In this document: piece by piece, positions 35,967 to 45,386 of the stretch
How positions within the stretch are numbered: the stretch's first letter is position 1
How the letters are laid out: every line of letters starts with the position of its first letter
Source of the DNA: Roseovarius nubinhibens ISM
Lineage (GTDB): Bacteria > Pseudomonadota > Alphaproteobacteria > Rhodobacterales > Rhodobacteraceae
Reading direction: 5' to 3'
Assembly (NCBI RefSeq): GCF_000152625.1
Contig: NZ_CH724156.1
Span: 8,966-72,965 of the forward strand
DNA: 64,000 nucleotides
Position numbers and translations under genes: made by a program
The notes under the pieces: generated by a model
The model's input: the letters and a program-made list of their open reading frames with translations, nothing else
What the model was told of the DNA's origin: nothing
The model's database searches: none

Positions 35967-37243
35967 TGCACCGCGCCGCGAATGCGCCGGATGATGAGCC
36001 AGACCGCCAGAATGATCGGCAAGGTCACCAGCGCCGTCAGCACCCCTTTGCTCATCCCCAGCCCCGCCGCCAGCGGATAGAGAAGATAGCCCGCCAGCGA
36101 CACCGCGTAATAGCTGATCGCCACAACGCTGAGCCCCTCAACGGTCTTCTGCAGCTTGAGCTGCATATCGGCGCGCTGATCCATGCTCTCGAGCAGCGAT
36201 TGGTTCTGCGCGCTGCGCTCGACCTCGACCCGTGTCCGCAAAAGCTCGCCCGCGCGCCGCGCCCGATCCGCCATCGCCGCGAGCCGCGCCTGCGTCGATT
36301 CCACCGTGCGCATCGCCGGCTGATAGCGCCGCATCATGAACTCGGTAAAGGTCTGCCGCCCCTCGAACCGCTCTTCGCGCAACACGTTGATCCGTTGCGT
36401 CACGATCCGCTCATAGGCCGCCGTCGCGCCAAAGCGGAACGAAGCCCGCGCCACCATCGCCTCGAGCTCGGCGGAAATGTCGAGAAGCACCCGCAACGTC
36501 TCTTCCGAGCTCGAGCCGCCGCCGGTCATCTCTTCGATCATCCGGCTGAGCCGTGCGTCAATTTCGCCCATCCGCGGCTCGAGCGACCGCACCCGCGAAA
36601 AGCCGAGCATCGACATCGACTTATAGGTCTCGATCTCGCAGAGCCTGGTGACGATGCGGCCCACCCGATTGGGCCCGATCGAGGGCGCGGCAATCACCAG
36701 AATGCGCTGATGCCCGGCCTCGTCTATGCGAAAATCCGACGCGATCACCGCCGCATTATCAAGCACCCGCGCCACCGCCACGCTCTCGGCCACGAAGTGA
36801 TCGGCGATGGCCGCACGGGCGTTTTCCTTGTCCTTCCAAGGCACCACCCGGATCAGCGCCGAGGTGATCCGCACCCCGGGCGCCTCGGCCAGCCAATCCT
36901 CCGGCAGGACCGAGGCCTCGGCCGGATCGAACGGCCGCTGGCCCGCGCCTTCGGCAAAGACCGTGTAGGTCACAAACTCGGTATGGCTTTCCCAGCGCAG
37001 CGTATGGCGGCCGATCTTGCCGGAATAATGCGTGGCCCCGGGCTGTGGATGCGGTGCGCCATGGCGATCGAGAAGCGCCACCAGATGCGCCAGATCCTGA
37101 TCCCGGTCGCGGGCCGCTGCCCCCTCTTCGCGCTTGATCGCCAGAAAGAGCCCCGTGGCCGGCACCGACATGGCCGGAAAGGGCCGCGCGTGAAGCTCGT
37201 TGGCAAGGCTATAGCGCAGCGGATGGTCGGCGATGGGCGGCAT
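35963..37243 (-). CDS. DUF3422 family protein
   Basis: A 426-aa protein. The start at 37243 gives MPPIADHPLRYSLANELHARPFPA, the conserved N-terminus of DUF3422. The middle is a long helical, coiled-coil region, and two TM helices lie near the C-terminus (about 375-392 and 398-418), so it is membrane-anchored with most of the protein cytoplasmic. Function unknown. It is convergent with the ABC permease. Confidence 0.88.
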   Translation of the reverse strand: MPPIADHPLRYSLANELHARPFPAMSVPATGLFLAIKREEGAAARDRDQDLAHLVALLDRHGAPHPQPGATHYSGKIGRHTLRWESHTEFVTYTVFAEGAGQRPFDPAEASVLPEDWLAEAPGVRITSALIRVVPWKDKENARAAIADHFVAESVAVARVLDNAAVIASDFRIDEAGHQRILVIAAPSIGPNRVGRIVTRLCEIETYKSMSMLGFSRVRSLEPRMGEIDARLSRMIEEMTGGGSSSEETLRVLLDISAELEAMVARASFRFGATAAYERIVTQRINVLREERFEGRQTFTEFMMRRYQPAMRTVESTQARLAAMADRARRAGELLRTRVEVERSAQNQSLLESMDQRADMQLKLQKTVEGLSVVAISYYAVSLAGYLLYPLAAGLGMSKGVLTALVTLPIILAVWLIIRRIRGAVH

Positions 37244-37369
37244 GTCTGGGATCCCCGTTGGTTCGCCACACACTAGGGATGATTCGCCCCGATGAAAAGG
37301 AATTCCTGTGACATCGCAAGGGCTTGGCCGCATACCATTGTATGCCGCAGTGCAGCGATCAGGCGCGGG

Positions 37370-37768
37370 TCACTCGGTAGCGCCCGCCTCCAGCGTCCAG
37401 CCCTCGCCCTGCCATTTCTCCGCCACCTGATGCAACCCGTCGAGCGCCCGGTGCAGCTCGGCCCCTCGGCAGCTCATCGCATAGGTCACCTGAGGCGGGA
37501 TCGTCGGCACCACCTCGCGGGTGATCAGCCCCGCCGCCTCGAGACCGCGCAGCCGCTCGGTGAGCATCTTGGCCGAAATCCCCGGGATCTGCGTCTTGAG
37601 CGCGCCAAACCGCTGCGGCCCCTCGCTGCGCAAGAGCCACAGGATATAGAGCGTCCAGCGCCCGCTCACCGCCCGCAAAAGCGGGTCCATCGGGCATTGG
37701 CCGGGGGTATGCGCCAAATTTTTCGACGCCGCGCGGCCCTTAATTTCTTGATCCATCATGTCGTTCAT
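37370..37768 (-). CDS. HxlR-family transcriptional regulator
   Basis: A 132-aa winged-helix protein of the HxlR/DUF24 family: CPMDPLLRAVSGRWTLYILWLL...LKTQIPGISAKMLTERLRGLEAAGLI. Cys25 before helix 1 is at the position of the redox-sensing Cys in YodB/HypR-type regulators, which respond to quinones or disulfide stress. It is divergent from a flavodoxin-like oxidoreductase, with two inverted repeats between the genes, so it probably represses itself and that gene. Confidence 0.9.
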   Translation of the reverse strand: MNDMMDQEIKGRAASKNLAHTPGQCPMDPLLRAVSGRWTLYILWLLRSEGPQRFGALKTQIPGISAKMLTERLRGLEAAGLITREVVPTIPPQVTYAMSCRGAELHRALDGLHQVAEKWQGEGWTLEAGATE

Positions 37769-37785
37769 GACATTTTTTCCTTAGT

Positions 37786-37817
37786 TACCAAAAGGTACCC
37801 ACTTACGTTTTGTAAGT
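37786..37817. promoter_or_regulatory. Two inverted repeats, candidate HxlR operator
   Basis: TACC-AAAA-GGTA (37786-37797) and ACTTAC-GTTTT-GTAAGT (37801-37817) lie in the 115-nt region between hxlR-type and flavodoxin-like genes. On the minus strand TTACTT and TACCTT, 16 nt apart, form a possible hxlR promoter that overlaps both repeats, consistent with autorepression. Confidence 0.6.
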
Positions 37818-37883
37818 AAAGCCCTTACCTCCCCTCTCACACAAGGAACACACGCCCCGCGGGGCATCAGAATGGAGGCCAAC

Positions 37884-38447
37884 ATGGCAAATATCGAAAT
37901 CGTCTACTTCTCTGGATATGGACATACCGACCGGCTCGCACAAGCGGTGGCCGATGGCGCGGGCAATTCCGCCCGGCTCTGGAAACTCTCCGAAAACGGC
38001 ACCCTGCCCGACGACGCCTGGGAGGCGCTCGATCAGGCCGATGCCATCCTCTATGGCAGCCCCACCTACATGGGCGGCCCGGCCTGGCAGTTCAAACGCT
38101 TCGCCGATGACAGCTCGAAACGCTGGTTCGCCCGCGACTGGCAGGACAAGCTCGCCGGTGGCTTTACCAACTCGGCCAGCACCAATGGCGACAAGGGCTC
38201 GACCCTGGCCTATTTCAACACGCTCGCCTCGCAGCATGGCCAGATCTGGGTGAGCCTCGGTCAGGCGCCCTCCAACACGCTGGCCAGCACGCCTTCGGAC
38301 ATCAACTGGGGCGGCGGCTCGGTCGGTGTCACCGCCATCTCGCCCAGCGATTCCAGCCCGGACCAAGGCCCGCGCAACGGCGATCTCGACAGCGCCCGCG
38401 CCTTTGGCGCCCGCGTCGCCAGCCTCGCCGAGCGCTTCGCCGCCTGA
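37884..38447 (+). CDS. Flavodoxin-like NAD(P)H:quinone oxidoreductase family protein
   Basis: A 187-aa flavodoxin-fold protein: IEIVYFSGYGHTDRLAQAV is the FMN phosphate loop, ILYGSPTYMGGPAWQFKRFAD and GGFTNSASTNGDKGSTL contact the isoalloxazine ring, as in WrbA-like NQO proteins. It likely reduces quinones with two electrons. The ATG at 37884 has GGAGG 5 nt upstream and is preferred to that at 37872. Under likely control of the divergent HxlR-type regulator. Confidence 0.88.
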   Translation: MANIEIVYFSGYGHTDRLAQAVADGAGNSARLWKLSENGTLPDDAWEALDQADAILYGSPTYMGGPAWQFKRFADDSSKRWFARDWQDKLAGGFTNSASTNGDKGSTLAYFNTLASQHGQIWVSLGQAPSNTLASTPSDINWGGGSVGVTAISPSDSSPDQGPRNGDLDSARAFGARVASLAERFAA

Positions 38448-38481
38448 CACCCTGCCCCGAAAAACACCCTCCCGGCGTGCG

Positions 38482-38973
38482 TTACGCCGGGGGGCTCTGC
38501 GCCGCTTGCATCTGCCGCAACAGCCCGTCGAGCTGCGCCCGCTCCGCCGCATCGAGCCCCGCCAAGAGCCGCGCCTGCGTCGCCACATGCGCCTCGAGCA
38601 TGCCCTCGATCCGCGCCAGCCCCTCTGCCGTCAGCCCAACCAGAACCGACCGCCGATCGCCCTCCTGCGCGATCCGCTCGACCAGCCCCGCCTTGACCAG
38701 CTGATCGATCCGGTTGGTCATCGTCCCCGAGGTCACCATGCTGCTCGCAATGAGATCGCCGGGTGACAACCGATAGGGCGCCCCGGCCCGCCGCAACGTC
38801 GCCAAGAGATCGAACCCCGCCGCATTGAGCCCATGCGCGCGAAAGGTCTTTTGCATCTCTGCACTCATCTCGAGCACCAGCCGCGACATCCGGCCGATGA
38901 TCGCCATCGGCCCGGTGTCGAGATCGGGCCGCTCCCGCGCCCATTGCGCGATGATCTTGTCCACGTGATCCAT
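38482..38973 (-). CDS. MarR-family transcriptional regulator
   Basis: A 163-aa winged-helix regulator: FDLLATLRRAGAPYRLSPGDLIASSMVTSGTMTNRIDQLVKAGLVERIAQEGDRRSVLVGLT contains the recognition helix and the DRR wing typical of MarR. The ATG at 38973 has AGGG 7 nt upstream; an ATG at 38979 is also possible. It is divergent from an EamA-type exporter with two identical palindromes between them, so it is the likely repressor of both. Confidence 0.92.
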   Translation of the reverse strand: MDHVDKIIAQWARERPDLDTGPMAIIGRMSRLVLEMSAEMQKTFRAHGLNAAGFDLLATLRRAGAPYRLSPGDLIASSMVTSGTMTNRIDQLVKAGLVERIAQEGDRRSVLVGLTAEGLARIEGMLEAHVATQARLLAGLDAAERAQLDGLLRQMQAAQSPPA

Positions 38974-38996
38974 GCACATACCCTGTGCGCGGGTTA

Positions 38997-39036
38997 TCTT
39001 GACGTCAAGAGATTATCACATATCTTGACGTCAAGA
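38997..39036. promoter_or_regulatory. Twin MarR operators
   Basis: TCTTGACGTCAAGA, a perfect 14-bp palindrome, occurs at 38997-39010 and again at 39023-39036, centres 26 bp apart (2.5 helical turns). They fill the 93-nt gap between the marR-type and EamA genes and include TTGAC, so bound repressor would block the -35 region. Confidence 0.8.
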
Positions 39037-39066
39037 TTTCTTCTCTCCCCCGCGTCAGGACATCTC

Positions 39067-39948
39067 ATGACCCGTCAAACCGATCTCGCCCTCACCGCGC
39101 TCGCCCCCGCCATCTGGGGCAGCACCTATATCGTCACCACCGAACTTCTGCCGCCGGGCCATCCGCTCGGCATGGCGATGCTGCGCGCCCTGCCCGCCGG
39201 GCTGCTGCTCATCTTGCTGCTGCGGCAAATGCCGCCGCGCCGCTGGCTCGGGCGGATCTTCCTGTTGGGCGCCCTGAACTTCACCCTCTTCTGGGGATTT
39301 CTCTTCCTTGCGGCCTATCGCCTGCCCGGCGGGGTGGCGGCGACGCTCGGCGCGGTGCAGCCGCTCTTTGTGCTCTTCCTGTCACGCGCGCTGCTGGGCA
39401 GCGCCACGCCGCCCGTCGCGATCCTCGCCGCCCTCGCCGGGATCGGCGGCGTCGGCCTGCTGGTGCTGTCGCCCGAGGCACAGCTCGATCCGGTGGGGAT
39501 TGCCGCCGGGCTCGGCGGTGCGGCCAGCATGGCGCTCGGCATGGTGCTGAGCCGCCGCTGGACGCCGCCGGTCTCAGCCCTCACCTTCACCGCCTGGCAG
39601 CTCGCCGCCGGCGGGCTCCTGCTGCTGCCGCTGGCGCTCTGGCTGGAGCCGCCGCTGCCCGCGCTCGACCGCGGCGCTCTTCTTGGCCTGCTGTGGCTCG
39701 GGCTGGCGGGCGCGGTGCTGACCTATGCGATCTGGTTTCGCGGGCTGGCCCGGCTCGGCCCGGCGTCGCTCTCGGTGCTGGGCTTTGTCTCGCCGCTCTC
39801 GGCGGTGCTGCTCGGCTGGGCCATCGCGGGCCAGACCCTCAGCCCGCAACAGACCATCGGCGCCGCCACCGTGCTCGGCTCGGTCTGGCTCGGCCAATGG
39901 GCGCTGCGCCCGGCCCCCGCAAGGCCCGCGCCGCTGCGCGCCGCCTGA
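39067..39948 (+). CDS. EamA-family (DMT) transporter
   Basis: A 293-aa inner-membrane protein with ten predicted TM helices made of two EamA repeats (PAIWGSTYIVTTELLPPGHPL and the WQLAAGGLLLLP half). DMT proteins of this type export amino acids or small toxic metabolites. AGGA precedes the ATG. It is divergent from the MarR-type regulator with two palindromic operators in between, suggesting inducible export of an unknown ligand. Confidence 0.9.
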   Translation: MTRQTDLALTALAPAIWGSTYIVTTELLPPGHPLGMAMLRALPAGLLLILLLRQMPPRRWLGRIFLLGALNFTLFWGFLFLAAYRLPGGVAATLGAVQPLFVLFLSRALLGSATPPVAILAALAGIGGVGLLVLSPEAQLDPVGIAAGLGGAASMALGMVLSRRWTPPVSALTFTAWQLAAGGLLLLPLALWLEPPLPALDRGALLGLLWLGLAGAVLTYAIWFRGLARLGPASLSVLGFVSPLSAVLLGWAIAGQTLSPQQTIGAATVLGSVWLGQWALRPAPARPAPLRAA

Positions 39949-39964
39949 CAGCCCCCGAAAACGC

Positions 39965-39997
39965 AAAACGCCCCGGCAGACACCGGGGCGTTTTCTT
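39965..39997. terminator. Bidirectional terminator between EamA gene and pntB
   Basis: AAAACGCCCCGG (39965-39976) pairs with CCGGGGCGTTTT (39983-39994) around a CAGACA loop, giving T-runs on both strands. It serves the convergent EamA and pntAB transcripts. Confidence 0.92.
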
Positions 39998-40014
39998 TTG
40001 TCTCACAGTCCCGA

Positions 40015-41445
40015 TCAGAGACGGGTCAGCAGGCTCGACACGCTGTCCTTGGCATCGCCATAGAACATGCGGGTGTTCTCCTTGTAGAAGAGCGGGTTTT
40101 CGATACCGGAATACCCAGTACCCTGACCGCGTTTCGACACGAACACCTGCTTCGCCTTCCACACTTCGAGAACCGGCATCCCCGCGATGGGGCTGTTCGG
40201 GTCTTCCTGTGCGGCCGGGTTCACGATGTCGTTCGAGCCGATCACGATGACCACATCCGTCTCCGGAAAGTCCTCGTTGATCTCATCCATCTCGAGCACG
40301 ATGTCATAGGGCACCTTGGCCTCGGCCAGCAGCACGTTCATATGCCCCGGCAGACGGCCCGCGACCGGGTGGATCGCAAAGCGCACCGATTTGCCCGCCG
40401 CCCGCAGCTTGCTGGTGAGCTCGCTCACCGCCTGCTGCGCCTGCGCCACCGCCATGCCATAGCCCGGCACGATGATCACGCTGTCGGCGTCCTTGAGTGC
40501 CGTGGCCACGCCATCGGCATCAATCGCCACCTGCTCGCCCTCGACCTCCATCGCCGGGCCGGTGGTGCCACCGAAACCGCCGAGGATGACGCTGACAAAG
40601 GAGCGGTTCATCGCCTTGCACATGATGTAGCTTAGGATCGCACCGGACGAACCGACGAGCGCACCGACCACGATCAACAGATCATTGCCGAGGCTAAAGC
40701 CGATCGCCGCCGCCGCCCAGCCCGAGTAGCTGTTGAGCATCGACACCACCACCGGCATATCGGCGCCGCCGATGCCCATGATCAGGTGATAACCGATGAA
40801 GAACGCCAAGAGCGTCATCACCAGCAGCGGCCAGAACGCGCCCGTGTTGAGATAGACGATCAGCAGGATGAAGGACGCAATCGCCGCCCCGGCGTTGAGC
40901 AGATGCCCACCCGGAAGCTTGGTCGCCGCCGAGCTGAGCTTGCCCGCCAGCTTGCCAAAGGCCACAACCGAACCGGTGAAGGTCACCGCGCCGATAAAGA
41001 CGCCGAGAAATACTTCGACCCGCAGGATGTTGATCTCGACCGCATCTTTCTTGGCCAGAAGTGCGGCAAAGCCGGTGAGGTCCTTCTTTTCTGCGGCTTC
41101 CATCGCCAGAACCCGGCCCAGTTCGATATCGGCGTTAAAGCCGACAAAGACCGCCGCCAGACCGACGAGACTGTGCATCGCCGCCACAAGCTGCGGCATC
41201 TCGGTCATCTGGACGCGCTGCGCGACCATATAGCCGATGATCCCGCCGCCCGCGATGAGCAGCACCGACAACAGCCACAGGCCAGAGCCCGGCCCGATCA
41301 GCGTCGCAAAGATCGCGAGCCCCATGCCGACGATCCCGTACCAGACCGCGCGCTTGGCGCTTTCCTGGCCAGACAAGCCGCCCAGCGACAGGATGAAGAG
41401 GACAGCGGCAACAACATAGGCCGCAGTGGTAAATCCGAAATCCAT
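40015..41445 (-). CDS. pntB: NAD(P) transhydrogenase subunit beta
   Basis: A 476-aa protein with about nine TM helices (domain II) and a C-terminal NADP(H)-binding domain [36 protein letters not shown] and [12 protein letters not shown]. With PntA it forms the proton-translocating transhydrogenase that makes NADPH from NADH using the proton gradient. It begins 13 nt after pntA on the same strand and ends at a strong bidirectional terminator. Confidence 0.97.
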   Translation of the reverse strand: MDFGFTTAAYVVAAVLFILSLGGLSGQESAKRAVWYGIVGMGLAIFATLIGPGSGLWLLSVLLIAGGGIIGYMVAQRVQMTEMPQLVAAMHSLVGLAAVFVGFNADIELGRVLAMEAAEKKDLTGFAALLAKKDAVEINILRVEVFLGVFIGAVTFTGSVVAFGKLAGKLSSAATKLPGGHLLNAGAAIASFILLIVYLNTGAFWPLLVMTLLAFFIGYHLIMGIGGADMPVVVSMLNSYSGWAAAAIGFSLGNDLLIVVGALVGSSGAILSYIMCKAMNRSFVSVILGGFGGTTGPAMEVEGEQVAIDADGVATALKDADSVIIVPGYGMAVAQAQQAVSELTSKLRAAGKSVRFAIHPVAGRLPGHMNVLLAEAKVPYDIVLEMDEINEDFPETDVVIVIGSNDIVNPAAQEDPNSPIAGMPVLEVWKAKQVFVSKRGQGTGYSGIENPLFYKENTRMFYGDAKDSVSSLLTRL

Positions 41446-41458
41446 TATCCCCTACTCC

Positions 41459-43033
41459 TTACGATTTCTGGAACATGGCGAGCATGCGCCGGGTCACGAG
41501 GAAGCCCCCGAAAATGTTGATCCCCGCCATGAAGACGCTGAGCGCCGCCAAGAGGATCACCAGGAAACTGCCCGATCCGATCTGCATCAACGCGCCGAGG
41601 ATGATGATCGACGAGATCGCATTCGTCACCGCCATGAGCGGCGTGTGCAGGCTGTGGCTGACGTTCCAGATCACCTGGAAGCCGACAAAGACCGACAGAA
41701 CGAAAACGATGAAATGTTGCATGAAACTCGCCGGGGCAACGGTGCCCACCAACAGCAGCAAGCCGCCGCTGACCGCCAGCAATGTCACCTGCTGCTTGGT
41801 CTGCGCCTTGAAGGCCGCCACTTCCTTGGCCCGTTTTTCTTCCGGGGTGAGTTCCTTGGGCGCGTCCTTCTTGGGCTGCGCCGCAATCGCCTGGATCTTC
41901 GGCGGCGGCGGCGGGAAGGTCACGTCACCCGCATGGGTCACGGTGGCGCCGCGGATCACGTCATCCTCCATGTCATGCACGATCACACCGTCCTTTTCAG
42001 GGGTCAGATCGGTGAGCATGTGGCGGATGTTCGTGGCATAGAGCGTCGAGGATTGCGACGCCATGCGGCTCGGGAAATCGGTATAGCCGATGATGGTCAC
42101 GCCATTGTCGGTGACGATCTTCTCATCCATGACGGTGAGCTTGCAATTGCCGCCCTTTTCCGCCGCCAGATCGACGATCACGCTGCCCGGCTTCATCGCC
42201 TTGACCATATCCTCGGTCCACAGCTCCGGCGCTTCGCGGTTCGGGATGAGCGCGGTGGTGATGACGATGTCCATCTCCGGCGCCAGCTCGCGGAACTTGG
42301 CCAGCTGGGCCTCGCGGAACTCGGGGCTCGACACCGAGGCATAGCCGCCCGAGGACGACCCGTCGGCCTGCTCTTCTTCGAAATCGAGATAGACGAACTC
42401 GGCGCCCATCGATTCCACCTGCTCCGCCACTTCGGGCCGCACGTCGAACGCATAGGTCACAGCACCGAGCGAGGTCGAGGTCCCGATCGCCGCGAGACCC
42501 GCGACACCGGCCCCCACCACCAGAACTTTCGCCGGCGGCACCTTGCCCGCTGCGGTGATCTGCCCGGTGAAGAAACGGCCGTAATTGTTGCCCGCCTCGA
42601 TCACCGCGCGATAGCCCGCGATATTGGCCATGGACGACAGCGCGTCCATCTTCTGCGCCCGGCTGATGCGCGGCACCATCTCCATGGCGACGACCGTCGC
42701 GCCCTTCTTGGCGGCGGCCTGCATCTGTTCTTCATTGCCACCGGGGTTGAAGAAGGAGATCAGCGTCTGCCCCTTGCGCAGCCGCTTGAGCTCGGCCTCG
42801 GTGGGCACCCGCACCTTGGCCACCACGTCGCAGGATTTCCACAGCGCGGCGGCCGTGTTGATCACCTCGACCCCGGCCGCCTTGTAATCCGCATCCGCAA
42901 ACCCGGCCTTCTCGCCGGCCCCGGCCTCAATGGCACATTCATGGCCCAGTTTCTGCAGCTGCAGCGCCGAGTCCGGCGTCATCGCCACTCGGTTCTCACC
43001 GTCCAAAACTTCCTTGGGCGTTCCGATCTTCAA
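41459..43033 (-). CDS. pntA: NAD(P) transhydrogenase subunit alpha
   Basis: A 524-aa fused alpha subunit: NAD(H)-binding domain I (KIGTPKEV..., [46 protein letters not shown]) and a C-terminal set of TM helices ([21 protein letters not shown]...). In some alphaproteobacteria this subunit is split; here it is one chain. The start is a TTG at 43033 with AGGGGG 8 nt upstream, giving [17 protein letters not shown]; the open frame continues upstream but that part is unlike PntA. A long palindrome lies about 90 nt upstream. Confidence 0.94.
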   Translation of the reverse strand: MKIGTPKEVLDGENRVAMTPDSALQLQKLGHECAIEAGAGEKAGFADADYKAAGVEVINTAAALWKSCDVVAKVRVPTEAELKRLRKGQTLISFFNPGGNEEQMQAAAKKGATVVAMEMVPRISRAQKMDALSSMANIAGYRAVIEAGNNYGRFFTGQITAAGKVPPAKVLVVGAGVAGLAAIGTSTSLGAVTYAFDVRPEVAEQVESMGAEFVYLDFEEEQADGSSSGGYASVSSPEFREAQLAKFRELAPEMDIVITTALIPNREAPELWTEDMVKAMKPGSVIVDLAAEKGGNCKLTVMDEKIVTDNGVTIIGYTDFPSRMASQSSTLYATNIRHMLTDLTPEKDGVIVHDMEDDVIRGATVTHAGDVTFPPPPPKIQAIAAQPKKDAPKELTPEEKRAKEVAAFKAQTKQQVTLLAVSGGLLLLVGTVAPASFMQHFIVFVLSVFVGFQVIWNVSHSLHTPLMAVTNAISSIIILGALMQIGSGSFLVILLAALSVFMAGINIFGGFLVTRRMLAMFQKS

Positions 43034-43444
43034 GACATGATCCCCCTTTTTTTCATCCCTACCCGGCGCCTGACGGACCAGTTCCGCCGATATGATTGTT
43101 GCGCTCTCCACCGGGTGTTCGCGCAATATTATTGCGCGCCCGACAAAATCGCCAGCGCATTTTTCTGCACTGCGACAATTCCGCCGCGCCCGATGGCCGA
43201 CCTGCCCCTCCCAAAGCGGACGGTTTCGGCCTGACAAGCGTCGTTATTTCACATTTTCGGCATGGATACGATAACCTGATTTCCCTAAATCATGTGGGTC
43301 ATCGCGGAATTTGCCCCAGATGCGGCGGTGCAGCGGTCAAAACGTCCCCTCAGACGCGCCTCCGGCCCAGCGATCCGGCCATGCCGCACCGCGCCGCGTT
43401 GCAGCATTCCCGCCACAGCCCGCCGCCGCAGAATCAGGCCCCTC
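43034..43444. other. Non-coding region between pntA and the HWE kinase
   Basis: About 410 nt with no credible gene. It holds a 19-bp perfect palindrome at 43120-43138 and, nearer the kinase stop, GC-rich sequence with no obvious terminator T-run. The pntA promoter must lie in the first part of this region. Confidence 0.5.
43120..43138. promoter_or_regulatory. 19-bp palindrome upstream of pntAB
   Basis: CGCGCAATA-T-TATTGCGCG is a perfect inverted repeat with a single central base, 87-105 nt upstream of the pntA start. Its length and symmetry suggest a dimeric regulator site. No neighbouring regulator gene identifies the protein. Confidence 0.5.
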
Positions 43445-44848
43445 TCAATCGAGCGTGTAGAACTCCGGCGCAATCGCCAGCTGCCAGCTCACCCGATCCG
43501 CCCCCAGCGCATAGACCGGTTCCGCCCCCAGCATCGAGGCCGCCAGCTTGGTCAGCACATCGGTGCCAAACCCGTGCGATGTCGGCGGCGCGGGGATCTC
43601 GATCCCGGTCTCGGCCCAGTTGACCTGCAAGAGCGTCCCGCCCTCCTCGGCCACCAGCTCCCAGCTCAGGGTGATCTCGCCCGCAGGCTGCGCCAGCCCG
43701 CCATATTTCGACGCGTTCGTCGCCAGCTCATGCAGCGCCATGCCGAGAACCTGCGCCGCCGTCACATCGACGGACACCTCCGGCCCCAGCAGATGCACCC
43801 GGCTCAGGTCGCTCACGAAAGGCCGCAGCTGCGACACCGCGAGACTGCGCAAGGACGCCGCCTGCCAGCGCCCCTGCACCAGCACATCGGTCGAGGTCAC
43901 CAGCGATTGCAGCCGCGCCCCGAAAATATCGGCAAACTCCGCCAGGCTCGCCGCCTTGCGGGCGGTCTGGCGATGGATCGCATTGACCACGGTGAGCATG
44001 TTCTTGGCGCGGTGGATCACCTCGCGCGCCTCCGCCTCGCGGGCCTCTTCCTCGGCCCGCATCTCGGTCACATCGCGCAGGATGTTGGAGATCGCCACCA
44101 CATCGCCATCCTGCCCCCGGATCGGCGAGGCCGTGACCCAAAGATCGAGCCGCCGCCCGTCGCGCCCGCGCATCTCCGCCTCGAAATCAGTGAGCTCACC
44201 GCTCAGAACATCGTCGCGATAGCGCCCCATGCTCTGCTCCCATTCCTCCGGATAGAGCATCCGCACCGACTGGCCGAGCACCTCTTCGGCCGCCAGCCCA
44301 AACAGCTCTTCCGCCGCATGGTTCCAGGTCAGGATCGCCCCGCTGAGATCATGGCTGAGGATCGCATCGCGCGACGACGCCACCAGCGCCGAGAGGATTT
44401 CCGCATCCCTTATCGCCTCGCGCGCGTCGCTCTGGCTGACATAGCGGGTGGTGATGTCGCGATGCTGGATCACCGCATAGGGCTGCCCGCCCTCGCCCAT
44501 CAGGCGAAAACTGTAGAGCTCGAACCAGCGTTTCTTGCCCGGCGCGTGACAGGGGTATTCCGACCGGTAGGGCGTGCCGCTCTTGAGCGTTTCGCGCACC
44601 CCGCGCGCCACCGCCCCCGCCGCCGCATCCGACGCGGTGATGCCGCTTTGACAGATCTCGAAATAATTGGTGCCGATATACTGGCTCTCGGTGTCGCCGC
44701 CATTCTCTGCACAAAACCGCCGCCAGGCCGCGTTCACATGCTGCACCCGCCCCGCCGCGTCGATCACCACAACCACGTCAATCATCGCGTCAAGAAAGGC
44801 CGGTAGCCCCACCGGCAGAGCGATTTCATCCTGGCTCAGCAAAGTCAT
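43445..44848 (-). CDS. PAS-PAS HWE-family sensor histidine kinase
   Basis: A 467-aa cytoplasmic kinase with two PAS domains (about 18-137 and 150-262) and an HWE kinase core: phosphoacceptor His279 in EVIHRAKNMLTVVNAI, N-box HELATNASKYGGL (373-385), and the naming WAE motif (411-413). It lacks TM helices, so the signal is intracellular (redox, light or a ligand). The first PAS domain has no LOV-type NCRFLQ motif. No response regulator gene is next to it, so its partner is elsewhere. Confidence 0.92.
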   Translation of the reverse strand: MTLLSQDEIALPVGLPAFLDAMIDVVVVIDAAGRVQHVNAAWRRFCAENGGDTESQYIGTNYFEICQSGITASDAAAGAVARGVRETLKSGTPYRSEYPCHAPGKKRWFELYSFRLMGEGGQPYAVIQHRDITTRYVSQSDAREAIRDAEILSALVASSRDAILSHDLSGAILTWNHAAEELFGLAAEEVLGQSVRMLYPEEWEQSMGRYRDDVLSGELTDFEAEMRGRDGRRLDLWVTASPIRGQDGDVVAISNILRDVTEMRAEEEAREAEAREVIHRAKNMLTVVNAIHRQTARKAASLAEFADIFGARLQSLVTSTDVLVQGRWQAASLRSLAVSQLRPFVSDLSRVHLLGPEVSVDVTAAQVLGMALHELATNASKYGGLAQPAGEITLSWELVAEEGGTLLQVNWAETGIEIPAPPTSHGFGTDVLTKLAASMLGAEPVYALGADRVSWQLAIAPEFYTLD

Positions 44849-45020
44849 AAACGCGTCAAGATCTCTTCAGGGCTGTGAAATGCGGCAAAAACACAAGGAG
44901 CCCGCGGGCGCACAATAGCAAACCCGGCCAACCTATCGGGTTCGCCCTTTTGGCACAACGCCTTCCTGCCCTGCCATATCCGCCCTTGCGGCCTGCAACG
45001 CGCGGCGGCACCATGGCGCC

Positions 45021-45386
45021 ATGACCCGAGACGAGTTCAACGCCTTCTGCGCCGCCCTGCCCGCCACCTCGCATGTGGTGCAATGGGGCAATGCCGATGT
45101 CTGGAAGGTCGGCGGCAAGGTCTTTGCCATCTGCGGCTGGAACGAGGGGCGCGACGCCTTCACCTTCAAAACCGGCGACATCGCCTATGAGGTGCTCCGC
45201 GATCAGCCCGGCCTGCGCCCGGCCCCCTACCTCGCCTCGCGCGGCATGAAATGGATACAGCAGTTCGACCGCCCCGGTCTCTCGGATGCCGAACTGCGCG
45301 ACCATATCGAGGCGAGCTATCGCATGGCGATCGACCGGATGACCCGCAAGGCCCGCCGCGAATTGGGGCTGGAAACCTCGGCTTAG
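45021..45386 (+). CDS. MmcQ/YjbR-family DNA-binding-like protein
   Basis: A 121-aa protein of the MmcQ/YjbR family (CyaY-like fold): TRDEFNAFCAALPATSHVVQWGNADVWKVGGKVFAI and the C-terminal YLASRGMKWIQ...SYRMAIDRMTRKARRELG are typical. The family was described as a possible DNA-binding protein; its function is uncertain. Its stop codon overlaps that of the convergent amidotransferase gene by 4 nt. Confidence 0.88.
   Translation: MTRDEFNAFCAALPATSHVVQWGNADVWKVGGKVFAICGWNEGRDAFTFKTGDIAYEVLRDQPGLRPAPYLASRGMKWIQQFDRPGLSDAELRDHIEASYRMAIDRMTRKARRELGLETSA

Noticed and set aside
43034..43237. N-terminal extension of PntA by 68 codons
   Set aside because: The added residues do not resemble PntA, and a TTG with AGGGGG gives the normal family start.
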